64,000 bases of DNA from the NCBI GenBank assembly GCA_965644295.1, contig CBFFRP010000527.1, positions 22,321 to 86,320 of the forward strand, read 5' to 3'. The translations under genes and the position numbers were made by a program. Source of the stretch: Paraphysomonas bandaiensis. Lineage: Eukaryota; Chrysophyceae. The notes beneath the pieces are model-generated. The model had not been told where the DNA came from. It saw only the letters and a program-made list of their open reading frames with translations, and made no database searches. This document shows, piece after piece, positions 9,626 to 21,071 of this stretch. How positions within the stretch are numbered: the stretch's first letter is position 1; every line of letters starts with the position of its first letter.

Positions 9626-11425
9626 GGTTATACAAAGTCGGTGTGTAGTGATATTATTATCGATGATAGTTTCGTGTATCCCCTTGTGGAAACCCATGTG
9701 TATCAGATACTGACACGACATCCTTATCTATATTCTTGGAGCCTCCTCTGTATCTTCATGATGATTCTGGTTATACAAAGTCGGTGTGTAGTGATATTAT
9801 TATCGATGATAGTTTCGTGTATCCCCTTGTGGAAACCCATGTGTATCAGATACTGACACGACATCCTTATCTATATTCTTGGAGCCTCCTCTGTACCTTC
9901 ATGATGATTCTGGTTATACAAAGTCGGTGTGTAGTGATATTATTATCGATGATAGTTTCGTGTATCCTCTTGTGGAAACCCATGTGTATCAGATACTGAC
10001 ACGACATCCTTATCTATATTCTTGGAGCCTCCTCTGTATCTTCATGATGATTCTGGTTATACAAAGTCGGTGTGTAGTGATATTATTATCGATGATAGTT
10101 TCGTGTATCCCCTTGTGGAAACCCATGTGTATCAGATACTGACACGACATCCTTATCTATATTCTTGGAGCCTCCTCTGTACCTTCATGATGATTCTGGT
10201 TATACAAAGTCGGTGTGTAGTGATATTATTATCGATGATAGTTTCGTGTATCCCCTTGTGGAAACCCATGTGTATCAGATACTGACACGACATCCTTATC
10301 TATATTCTTGGAGCCTCCTCTGTACCTTCATGATGATTCTGGTTATACAAAGTCGGTGTGTAGTGATATTATTATCGATGATAGTTTCGTGTATCCTCTT
10401 GTGGAAACCCATGTGTATCAGATACTGACACGACATCCTTATCTATATTCTTGGAGCCTCCTCTGTATCTTCATGATGATTCTGGTTATACAAAGTCGGT
10501 GTGTAGTGATATTATTATCGATGATAGTTTCGTGTATCCTCTTGTGGAAACCCATGTGTATCAGATACTGACACGACATCCTTATCTATATTCTTGGAGC
10601 CTCCTCTGTATCTTCATGATGATTCTGGTTATACAAAGTCGGTGTGTAGTGATATTATTATCGATGATAGTTTCGTGTATCCTCTTGTGGAAACCCATGT
10701 GTATCAGATACTGACACGACATCCTTATCTATATTCTTGGAGCCTCCTCTGTATCTTCATGATGATTCTGGTTATACAAAGTCGGTGTGTAGTGATATTA
10801 TTATCGATGATAGTTTCGTGTATCCTCTTGTGGAAACCCATGTGTATCAGATACTGACACGACATCCTTATCTATATTCTTGGAGCCTCCTCTGTACCTT
10901 CATGATGATTCTGGTTATACAAAGTCGGTGTGTAGTGATATTATTATCGATGATAGTTTCGTGTATCCTCTTGTGGAAACCCATGTGTATCAGATACTGA
11001 CACGACATCCTTATCTATATTCTTGGAGCCTCCTCTGTACCTTCATGATGATTCTGGTTATACAAAGTCGGTGTGTAGTGATATTATTATCGATGATAGT
11101 TTCGTGTATCCTCTTGTGGAAACCCATGTGTATCAGATACTGACACGACATCCTTATCTATATTCTTGGAGCCTCCTCAGTATCTTCATGATGATTCTGG
11201 TTATACAAAGTCGGTGTGTAGTGATATTATTATCGATGATAGTTTCGTGTATCCTCTTGTGGAAACCCATGTGTATCAGATACTGACACGACATCCTTAT
11301 CTATATTCTTGGAGCCTCCTCTGTACCTTCATGATGATTCTGGTTATACAAAGTCGGTGTGTAGTGATATTATTATCGATGATAGTTTCGTGTATCCCCT
11401 TGTGGAAACCCATGTGTATCAGATA
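9626..11425. repeat. 143-bp tandem satellite, 12 full copies plus a partial 13th
   Basis: Units begin with GGTTATACAAAGTCGG at 9626, 9769, 9912 and every 143 bp to 11342, and the array breaks off at 11425 after GTATCAGATA. Copies are nearly identical. The visible variants are CCCCTT versus CCTCTT and CTGTATC versus CTGTACC (CAGTATC once, near 11178). Because 143 is not a multiple of 3, reading frames shift every unit; overlapping 87-codon frames recur but are a by-product of the repeat. The unit length is near that of nucleosomal DNA. The array lies about 320 bp from the right edge of the foldback repeat. Confidence 0.95.
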
Positions 11426-11842
11426 GGCGAGATGATAGATTATTTCGACTGTAGTCTCCTTTACGGGCGTATATTCCAGTAGTGCTTGCTTTAGGCTTTC
11501 CCCTTTTGCTGTGCATAGTGTGGGTGAGGTAGAGTACGTCTTCTTTTTTCGCTGTGATAGAGATTTTTCCTGGCAGCTATGGATAGCGGGTAGAGTTGGT
11601 GTAGGTGTGGTGAACTTAGTTCAGAAGCTTATTGCTTAGCTAGGTAGTTACGGCGACAGGCACACGTACTACTGCGCAACACACTTCTCATCTAGGTAAG
11701 TCAGAGTAGCTTCTCTTCCAACGCGTGTTTTTAAACACGGCTAAAAGCGGAAATTACATATTAATGGCATTTCTGGCCTGTCCACCTCAATAGGCGTCAA
11801 GAATCATCACCAGTTAAGTACCGAGATATACTTCTCATATCC
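11426..11842. other. Intergenic stretch after the satellite
   Basis: No gene and no clear repeat were found. The sequence is less AT-biased than most spacers and leads into the cluster of dispersed-repeat fragments. Confidence 0.4.
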
Positions 11843-12230
11843 AACTATGTAAAGCTACGGAAGCTGCTTGTGCGTTGCCGCAAGCACCAAGGTGCGACGC
11901 CTTCCGTTCTTGTATGTAATGGAGAACACCGATCAATATAGTGGCCCTATTATAATCCTATTCGTACAAAACATAACGCTGGTAGTGAATGTCTAATTAT
12001 TAGCAATAGACTACAACCTGCGACAATTGACAATTAATTGATACGTAGCCCTGTAACCTGCAATAGGCGTATAAGAGTCAGAACTAATTTAGCAAAACAT
12101 TTTAACTAACTAGTGCTTAACTCTCTGATATTGAAAGTCTTATTATTAGCAATAGGTGTTAAAAACCTACACCAAATTAGTAGCTAGATGAATGCTAGAC
12201 AAACTAGTTAGACCTCTACCTGTAACTAAT
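11843..12230 (+). repeat. Fragments of an unnamed dispersed repeat family
   Basis: Recognisable blocks are GCTACGGAAGCTGCTTGTGC with the following CCGCAAGCACCAAGGTGCGAC (11854-11897), TTATTAGCAATAG blocks (about 11998 and 12150), and AGAGTCAGAACTAATTTAGC (about 12075-12094) leading to CTAGTGCTTAACTCTCTGAT. The same blocks recur at 12255, 12630, 35160-35360, 36850-37130 and, inverted, 37585-37715. No coding capacity was identified. Confidence 0.65.
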
Positions 12231-12254
12231 CAGTACACACTTTTTTTATCCTAC

Positions 12255-12605
12255 TATTTAACGCTACGGAAGCTGCTTTTGCATCGCCGCAAGCACCAAG
12301 GTGCGACCACTTCCGCTCTGAGTTCTTAAGGTGAACATCCCTGATGCTTGACTTCAGCAGGCAGCCCAATACCCCGGATGCCCTTGAAGTGGGCCCATTC
12401 CCGGATGCCTGTTTATTCGTCAGGGCCCAAAGACGTCTACACAAGTGACACTTATTGGTGTCCCTTGTCCCTTGTACCACACAAGCATTCGGCTATGAGT
12501 GGGCAGAAGAATATCTGCTGACAATGTTTGCGGCTCACGTTAGTTTCCCAGGGAGAATCTCTCCCCCAGAACACTACGAAAAGGTGCGAGTCCGACTTTG
12601 TTGAG
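12255..12605 (+). mobile_element. Copy of the unnamed dispersed repeat family
   Basis: This copy runs from the GCTACGGAAGCTGC block, through GAGTTCTTAAGGTGAACATC and CCCGGATGCCTG blocks, to a terminus reading CCGACTTTGTTGAGGG. It matches 36190-36517 (same orientation) and 36528-36810 (inverted) at roughly 80-90% by eye. In all copies a short stretch keeps the frame TTQAFGYEWAE, which might be a trace of an encoded protein, but stop codons interrupt it here (a TGA at about 12439). I recognise no transposase or reverse transcriptase, so the class of element is unknown. Confidence 0.6.
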
Positions 12606-12990
12606 GGGCTTAACTCTCTGATATTCTATTACTTAGCGCTATGAAAGCGTGCGTTACCGCAAGCACCATGTGTAACCACTTTCGCTTTTTGTCCATAGGG
12701 GGAACTAGCCCGGAAACTTGATATCAGTAGGCATCCCAAATCCCAATACCCCGGATGTCTTTAGAGGACTAGGTGTCATTGATTCGAATCACCGCTTTCA
12801 GCATTAGATGTGGTATACATTAGATTTTATGCTCTCAACAACGTCATGAGGATAAGCTACAATTTAACCTAGAATCAATTTTTAACATATAATGGGTATC
12901 TTTACCTTTTCAAAATTTTAAACTCGGGATTCTTCACCTCGTTTTGAAACTTTGTTGAGGGCGGGACGATATAAAGCCTCCTCATAACCC
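12606..12990 (+). repeat. Further fragments of the dispersed family
   Basis: Immediately after the TTGTTGAGGG terminus, a second fragment begins with CTTAACTCTCTGATATTC and repeats the GCAAGCACCA and CCCCGGATG blocks in degraded form. At 12950-12985 another CTTTGTTGAGGGCGGG is followed by GATATAAAGCCTCCTCATAA, a block resembled by 560-590. This looks like nested or tandem insertions. Confidence 0.5.
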
Positions 12991-14509
12991 GTGGTTAAAT
13001 ATTAAAATAAGACAGTCATTTGTACATGATTTAATAATATTACACAATTATAGAAAATTCACGATGATGACTAAACTCTCAAAACCGGATCATCAAGCAC
13101 TCCAAGTTATCTTCCACCGTTCGTCTGATGCAGTTCATAATGATCTACATATCCTAGACCTCGAAACAATACTTCAAGAATATTATTACTGGAGAGTTCT
13201 AATAGTTACTTTTAGCTTGCTTGCTGTAAAAGGAAATATAGGCACTCCCTCTGATTAACATTTTTTTGAGTGAAAAGTGAAAAGTGAAAAGTCAATGGGA
13301 TCTAGATATAGTATAAGTTTCGGGAATGACAATTGTACTACATTAACTCAAATCAATTATAAATTTCAATTATGGCTACAACAAATGTACCGCTACCACA
13401 AAAGGGTGCTGAGGGAATAGAAAACACTGAGGTCTTGAAATGTGATGATGAGTCGCGCGAGGTGTATCATCACGCTTAACCCTTACCAGTCTGCTAGTGA
13501 CCCTGACTCGAATGCTATGTGTAGTGTGTATATGATATGATGACGCACACAATCCTGATAAGCACGACTTGACCGTAAACCTGAAAGGACTGAGTGACAT
13601 TGCTCTAAATCACCTTCAGCATCAGATGTGGCATTTGAACTCTCCAGTAGTATTCTTGACGTTGTTGCGAAGCCCAGACTATGAAGATAGATTGCTTTAA
13701 CATCATTATTCCTATTGCTTCAGACGAAGGATAGAATATATAACTTGGAGTGTTTGTTATTTGACTCATCATTGTGGTTTCCTTATATTAAAAAAGAACA
13801 TAATTAGAATTAATAAGCTTAATTAATTAAACGCAATACACACTCAATGCTTAAGTTATAAATGAGTAAAATTATGATCAATATCAGATATCAGGTATCA
13901 TTCATTGTCCATCTTGCCAAATTCATGTTATCTCAACTACTAATCTTTTTCACATAGCCGTAGGTATAACATAATCTTATACGGTTCATATATTTTATTT
14001 TTTCTACTATATGATTTCTATCTTTTGACATTAGTTCTGATAATGCAGTTAACCACTTTGTATTCTTCCTTCCATTAACAGTCATCAGTCATAATTCAAA
14101 TTTCAAATACCTTTGAGCTACTCAACACTTTACAATTGATTAATATAACGAACAGCTTAAAATTGGATACAATGATGAAATCACATACAAATGACTGTGA
14201 ATACAATAATTAAGATAGAAGAGAGTTTCTGTTCAACACCAAATACTGAAGTTGAATGTCTATATTTCCCGGGGCTGCGTAACAATTCTGATATTTACCC
14301 GATATGCTCATATAAGCGTTCTGTAAACCCAATTCAGGTTAAAGAACACGTGTTTAGACAAAATGAGGATAGTAAGATACAGTTAGTGTGGGTACATACA
14401 TAGAAAACAATCACAAAAACGATATGAACATGTAGGAAACCATTACTGTTAGTATTAGACTTCACTCGTCAATAACCACTACGACACTAGGAACTACATA
14501 CGCATCTTA
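12991..14509. other. Intergenic stretch, no gene seen
   Basis: AT-rich with only short frames of random composition. A small tandem GTGAAAA triplet lies at about 13270-13292. The phrase CTTTCAGCAT-AGATGTGG occurs at about 12800 and, in a variant, at about 13615, a minor dispersed repeat. The 3' untranslated region of THOC3 should begin near 14509. Confidence 0.4.
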
Positions 14510-16323
14510 CTACTGCTGGCTGTTATTAAAAGATATCAGTTTCACATATTTATCTCCGCCCCTAATATGTCTGCTGCTATCATCCTCAGAGGCATACGTA
14601 GGGGCTACAGCGATGATATCGTGCTTAGGGTTCCAGTCCATTGATGCTAGAGCATAGCGGCAGTCTATAGTGGTTTCAACAGCACCGTCTCGCGATGAGC
14701 ACTACACACAACGTATTAGAACATCACAAGTCATTAATTGCAGCAATAAATACACACGTAGAATAGTTTATTATATAACATATACTGATGCAACATGAGA
14801 TTCAATTCTACGTCACAGTGAAGCATATGTCCACTTACAATAGACACTGTGCTGTTCTCAGCTGCAGCAGCGAACCTCTCGCCGTTTCCACTGAACGACA
14901 GAAACCGCAGTGCACTCCTGTGTGTAGTACAGTTATATTTTCATACAAAAAAAGAACATTTGTGGAGTGATTCCCAGAAAACCACTGCATGGTACACTTA
15001 CTCGAATGTTTGTACAGTCGCTGTACAGATCATCTCATCAAGATCCCATACAGAGACGAGATAATCGGCTGAACCCACAATCATTCTCGTGTGACTAGGG
15101 TCTATGTCGAGACAATAACAATTGGAAGTGTGTGCAACCACCGTCTCCGGCTATTGAGTGAGAATATTAGAATACAACATAGTCAAAAGAAAATAAAGTA
15201 GAGCAATATAATATTCCCAAGCATAGAAATTTACTTCACAAACTGCAACTATGAGCAACTAGCCTGTTGAATCTCTGTCCCGTCAAACGCCAGAATTTCG
15301 ACGCAGCCAATATCAGTACGCCCGGATGACAACATGATATGGTCAGAATTATGTGTCCATGCCATTTCATTAATCTGTCACACAACATACTCCACAATTA
15401 ATTCATTCATTGCAGGTGAGAAAAAGGTGCCCCAATTCATTGTGAAATAAATAAACTTATACATCAGTATACCTCATATGAAAATTTCGTTTTCTTCACT
15501 TGCCTAGACGCCCTTACATCAAGTATGGCCAAATAATCTGACTGCAGAGGGCACAATGTAAGTAAGCAGTCGCATGAGCACAACTATTGATATCGGGTAA
15601 AGCAAAGTATTATATGAGTATTGCCGCATACTATAACGGCACAATAACTTCATATCACAGAGCTCAGGCACTGTGAAAATATTCGTTCACCTTGTTTCCG
15701 GTACATACATAGGAACCATTTGGGCTCCAAGCGATGTTAATATTATTCCCAGTGGAATTTATCTTCGAAACAGCTCGGTTGGCTGTTTAACGTGAACGTT
15801 ACATAAAAATAATGTAAGAGTTGTAGTGAAGGTAGGTAATATAGTAGTATCCATAATACGCACTGTCTCTCCACAGAATCCACATTACAGCAATATACTG
15901 ACAGGGCATACCTCTAACGTCCCACAGGTCCACAGTTTTCTCATCACCAGTAAGTGCCATGATATTATCATCACAAGGATTCCAACAGACCATAGTATAA
16001 GCTCCACCTCGGGGTATGGTTTGTAGGACTCTCATCTATAGTGTGTATTATAATATACATGTATGTATATATATATATGTATCATAACAGTTACATTAAC
16101 ACTATTGATGATGTCATATTCATACATTGCCATTTCCATCCATTTGTGCAACTTTAGTAACTTTATCTAATGACGAAGAGGCCAGACACTCCCCGCTCGA
16201 GTTCCACTTCACCTGTATGTGTATATGATCTCAGTAGATATGAATGATATGGAGACTTACGTGGGATAATCCTTTTATGTGAGGTGTGCCATCTTTGATT
16301 ATGGCTTGACCAAGCTTTTCCAT
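14510..16323 (-). CDS. THOC3: THO complex subunit 3 (TEX1), WD40 protein, 9 exons
   Basis: I assembled nine exons on the minus strand: 16323-16261, 16212-16126, 16035-15912, 15782-15691, 15541-15473, 15374-15264, 15150-15002, 14917-14839 and 14701-14510. All phases agree and they give 321 residues ending in TAG. Introns begin GT and end AG except the one after 15264, which starts GC. The exons encode successive WD40 blades with TEX1-type sequence: GDEKTVDLWDVR, then STGNNINIAWSPNGSYVCTG, EINEMAWTHNSD, DYLVSVWDLDEM, FLSFSGNGERFAAAAENS and a C-terminal ALASMDWNPKHDIIAVAP. THOC3 is a subunit of the nuclear THO/TREX complex that couples transcription to mRNA export. Length is close to the usual 320-350 residues. 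It is head to head with the ubiquitin protease gene across a TACA-repeat spacer. Start chosen: ATG at 16323, preceding the first blade; a further upstream exon cannot be excluded. Confidence 0.88.
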
Positions 16324-16966
16324 GGTCAGATAGATACTACTTTAAGAAGGTTATAATAAGATGAGGCACTATATATATATATATAAGCTATAAGCTATAA
16401 GCTATATGGACATACATGCATACATACATACATACATACATACATACATACATACATACATACATACATACATACATACATACATACATACATACATACA
16501 TACATACATACATACATACATACATACATACATACATACATACATACATACATACATACATACATACATACATACATACATACATACATACATACATACA
16601 TACATACATACATACATACATACATACATACATACATACATACATACATACATACATACATACATACATACATACATACAATGTATTCTTATTCGACTTT
16701 TGAATTCGAATGGTATAGCTATCTATACACTCCAAAATGAAGTGTGAATGAAGTCATAAATGAACCAATTACATCTTCACATATCGTGGTGAAGTTTGAC
16801 TTCTTTTCTCAATATCTATGATTCATTACTACCTTATATATTATCTATTGATCATATGATTAATCATATCTAGACATAACTCTCACATATCACTCTCATT
16901 GTGTTCTATCAATCATATTAATTACAATCAAACTTAATATTTTCATTTTATTATAAAATAAATTTC
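16324..16966. promoter_or_regulatory. Head-to-head promoter region of THOC3 and the USP gene
   Basis: This 643-bp spacer separates the two start codons. It contains three tandem ATAAGCT units near 16383-16405, then about 65 TACA repeats, then AT-rich DNA up to the USP start. Both promoters must lie here; no specific element can be named. Confidence 0.5.
16421..16680. repeat. (TACA)n microsatellite, about 65 uninterrupted copies
   Basis: 260 bp of unbroken TACA/TGTA tetranucleotide. Long open frames on both strands here (Tyr-Ile-His-Thr or Tyr-Val-Cys-Met periodic) are artefacts of the repeat. It sits in the shared promoter spacer of THOC3 and the USP gene. Confidence 0.98.
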
Positions 16967-19900
16967 ATGAAGTTTGAATTTCAAGTTCAAACTGTATTAA
17001 TTAAATCTAAAAAGAAACCATTATCAAAGTTATGTATATCAATTAAAGATAAATTCTTTATTATTGATGGTATTGAAGAACAATATAGATGTAGTCGTTT
17101 ACATTTTTCAACACAAGGAAATGGATATCAATTATCATCTGATGGTTTAAGGATTATATTTGCATCTGATTCAGTTACTAAAGCTACTGTACAAGAGATG
17201 CGTGATGTGATTGAGACACTTACAAAGAAACCTGAAAAGAAATCAAAAAAATCAAGATCATCATTGGATCCTTTCAATAGTTTTGTAGGAGAAAAAGGAT
17301 TTCGTCGATCTAGTCAGGTTGTTGTTCCACCACGACGTTCGTTTGAACAATCCTACGTGGCTCCAGCGTCCTCATATCAAGCCAAAGAAGTCGCCGTCAG
17401 TGGAAAAAGTAAACCCGAGAACGAAGGTCTAGGTGCAGAGAGGAATGCCAGTGGACATTCGAGTAAACTCGTATCTTCAGAGGAACAAATAGCTCGGGAA
17501 TCTGATAAGCCTCCTAAAACTTTATCTACACTTCCTGTCCCGAAAGGCAAGACAGTAGTAAAATCCCCCTCCCGTGGAAATTTTATGCCGCAAGTAGTAA
17601 GTCCCCCATCGAAAGTGAGTCTTCACACGATATGAAGTAAAAACACTGCAGTCACTTTGTCTTGTTTTGTACCACCATTACTTGTACTGATCACCGCCAT
17701 CATATGCGTGCCTACGTTCTTAATACGGTCCGTGTTGTAGGGATTGAGCTTGCGCAAGTATTTTCAGAATGCAGCGACACGTACTCCCCCTGCCACTATG
17801 CCACCAGAAATTTCCCCAGATCGTGTACGCACCGGGCCTATCTCTAGTAAGCTGGGCGCTTCATACAGTGGTATCGACAATATTACTCCGACAAAGAGGC
17901 GAAGGGTTGAGGCGGATGAAGAAATCTGTGGCAGTGCTACAAGTAATGGAAGTGAAGATGATGCGCGCAAAGCTTCTCGGCTTAGCAGCACAAATAACTC
18001 TACAGTTTGCAACATAGTGAGTGACGTAAAATCTACAGTGAGAACTACGTACATTAACCCCAGTTTGCGGAGAGATTCTTTGGGACGTTTGGTCGAGAAT
18101 GATGTTTTGGATAGTATCATGATTGGTGAAAGCAAGCAAAAGGACAACGTGATGGGTTCTAGGGTCAATGGTATCAAAAATATGGGGAACACATGTTTCA
18201 TGGGGGCTACAGTGCAGGTTATAAGTGTATATATATGCATATTATTGTGTATCTGAGTTTGTTGACAGGCATTGTGCGCATTAGATGGCTTTGTTTCGGA
18301 CTTCTTGTCACCATTCTGGAAGAGTGTGTTGTGTCACCGAGTCAACGAGAGGGAATTATCAGAAAATATGATATGCGTATCTGCATTGATCACACTTTTC
18401 AGGTAAGGTTGAAGCGGCGACTTGTCGTATATAAGGAGTAGAGCGAGATAGAGTGCTAGATGTAAACGTTCTGTGTCATTCGGATATTTATTTTGTGAAA
18501 GTGTTGTTATTCCTTACTTATTCTGGCTTTGAGTTGATATGGCAATGTAGACGAAGTAGATCTTCAGAGCGTTGTAATATGAGTGTTTACGACCTAAAAG
18601 ACGCAATAACGAGATGTACTGGCAAATACCGTGGGTTTAGGTACACACTATATATATTCATATTATATGTCTTTGTGTAATTTACGTTCGTGCCAGTCAA
18701 CACGACGCGCATGAATTTTTGAGCGATATTCTTACCTCCCTTGAGGAGCAAGCGATCCATTCACTGCGGAAACTCTTCCATGGGTCGTCATTTTACTCCT
18801 TGTTAGTAAGTGATTCTGTTCCCAATGAGGTTGACAATGATTCGAGTGCACTGGACACGGTATGCACTCCTGTTGACGGCAGTTCCGTATCTTTTTCTGC
18901 TTCAGGATCGACTTGTACTTCGACACCGTGCACTGCGAAGCCATTGGAACACATGACACTAAGTGTTCCTAAGGCCAAGCATATATCGTCTTCTAACTGC
19001 GAAGCGGATAAAAAACTAAAATACGATGTTCCACCACTGATAATGCAGCTAGTGCCAACGGTCAAGAGATTTCTCAGCATCGTAGAAATGACTCTCAAAT
19101 GTACAAGTTGCGGACAAACTAGAACCAAGAAGGTGAGATTTATGGAGTACGATTGAGTTATATTATATATGACGTGGAAATCAATGGTCTTAGCTTCTGT
19201 GATATGATGATCGCCACTTTGTTGCCTGTTTCTTCATTAACACCGATTCGTTGTCAGGAACACTACCATGATTTCTCTCTCCTACTTTCCACCTCGTCTG
19301 CAATGTCGCCATCGAACGCAATTCGAACTAGTTCTCGAATAGCATCCCAGAACTCTGAGATGTCATCTGTGCGTCTAGAAGAGCTAATTGAGTCGTTTTT
19401 TGCGAATGATACAAGAGATCTTGCCTGTGACTTTTGTAAAAACAAATCTGCCAAAGTGGAGGTATTGACAACATGTTATATATTCCGAAATCTCATGATG
19501 CGAATGGTTGCTTAGGTGTCAAATGCGATCGATAAACTCGCGGATGTGGTGGTATTACAGCTCAAACGATTCGAATATGACCCCAGGTATGAATTTCATT
19601 ACTTCGTTTCTGTTTTTACGTACTTGTGTGGATCAATGAAACAAGATTAAGTGTAGTAATGATAAGTACTGTACATTGCATAGAATGTAGTTTTCAACTT
19701 GTTCAATGATACATGCAGTATGACTGAATACTTTGCTGGTTGTTATAAGTTCTCATACATTGTATGATTATCAGACTATGTGATTTCCACAAGATTCAGC
19801 GGCGCGTTAGATTTCCTGCAGTTGTGGACATGTATCCTTATTGTGGCGAAAATAGTAGTGAACTCACTCCGAGTATAAATACGGCAGCAAGTGGACTAGA

Positions 19901-21071
19901 TGCACGAAATATTTTGGGTGAGGCTTTCACTACGGCATTTCCTGAATTGCCAGTAAAAAGTGACATGAATCCAGCTCGATGTAGTGAAATGAAAGCGTCA
20001 TATGCGACGCCTGTGCATACGAATGGTCCTGGTGGTTTGTATGGCGGAGCACAGGGTGACAGTGAAATAATCAATCTGGCAAACGATGGTGGGACTGTAT
20101 CTCCCGATCCAATGTCATCCAATTTGGTTGATACGTCATCGAATGAGGTGCACCGAAAAAATTCTGTGGAAACACATTCAAGGTGTGTACTGAGCACCTC
20201 CTGGACCAACGACGAAACTGAAGAGGAATGGTCTGGTAAAGCTTCATCGAAAGGATGTGCCAAACGACGTGTTCTGAGTGGCGTACAGAGCGCGGATGAC
20301 GATGACACAAATAGAGCTGAATGCGATGACGCTGAGAAGACGCCTCCGAAATTGGAATCGGGAATTTATGGAATAGACCCTGAGTCGTTCGACAGCAAAT
20401 GTGGGTTGTGGGTGTGCTCGCAGTGTACTTATGAGAACATATCCTCGCATTTAGCTTGTAGTGCCTGCAATACACTTCGCAATGATGATGAAGCAACCAC
20501 TATAGTTCCAGAATCGTCTGACGCGTGCAATAAATCATTGCGGAAGCAACAAATGGCAAACTCCAAGCTGCCCTATGAGTTAGTAGCTGTTGTTCGGCAC
20601 ATGGGTAGGACCGCTGCTGCTGGGCACTACACGTGCGATGTACTGAGATCTGACCCTACGGACCCCGGGCACGAGAGAATGTGGTACCGCTGTGATGATT
20701 CCAGAGTATACCCCACGTCTGAGGTGAGTGTGTAAAACGAGAATATTTCTACCACTTATATAGCTAGGCGACTATTAATCTTATAAAACGTGTCTGTATA
20801 GCATTCGTATGCCGGCGAATTGTTTTATAGACATACATGTTGCATAGAAAGTTATCTTTATATTGAAGTACAATGCTTAGTTCATATGTATCGATACTGT
20901 ATCAGGTTTCACTCTGTGATTATTTCTGTAGCGCTGTCATAGCTCCGTGTATATGTCATTGTAAATGTATTTTGCTGACAGTTACTGTTATAGGATGCGG
21001 TATTGTCAGACCAGTCCTCGCCGTATTTGCTTTTCTACCAGCGAGTGAAGGGACAAGTGGCCGTTATGTAG
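16967..21071 (+). CDS. Ubiquitin-specific protease with N-terminal PH-like domain and internal NZF zinc finger, 9 exons
   Basis: Nine exons in consistent phase: 16967-17614, 17741-18217, 18269-18402, 18551-18640, 18697-19132, 19258-19461, 19516-19586, 19775-20723 and 20994-21071, giving 1,028 residues ending in TAG. Residues 1-95 resemble the PH-like domain at the start of USP37-type enzymes, followed by about 250 low-complexity residues. The Cys box GIKNMGNTCFMGATVQ places the nucleophile at C368; QHDAHEFL is at 451-458. Finger-type zinc ligands are at C585/C588 and C652/C655. A RanBP2/NZF-type zinc finger (LWVCSQCT..C..C) at about 898-920 is inserted just before the His box, where H971 lies in AAAGHYTC. 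The C-terminus is SPYLLFYQRV. All key residues are present, so it should be an active deubiquitinase. The NZF finger probably binds ubiquitin. The exact paralogue is uncertain. Confidence 0.9.

Noticed and set aside
9626-11425. A family of 87-residue proteins encoded by the satellite
   Set aside because: The unit is 143 bp, not a multiple of 3; the frames overlap each other and arise from the repeat.
9626-11425. CRISPR array
   Set aside because: Units are contiguous and identical throughout, with no unique spacers, in a eukaryotic context.
13064-13258. 64-codon plus-strand frame as a small gene
   Set aside because: No conserved features, and it lies just beyond repeat fragments; composition does not stand out from noise.
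16406-16747. Long open frames of Tyr-Ile-His-Thr or Tyr-Val-Cys-Met periodicity
   Set aside because: They are translations of the TACA microsatellite on both strands and in several frames.
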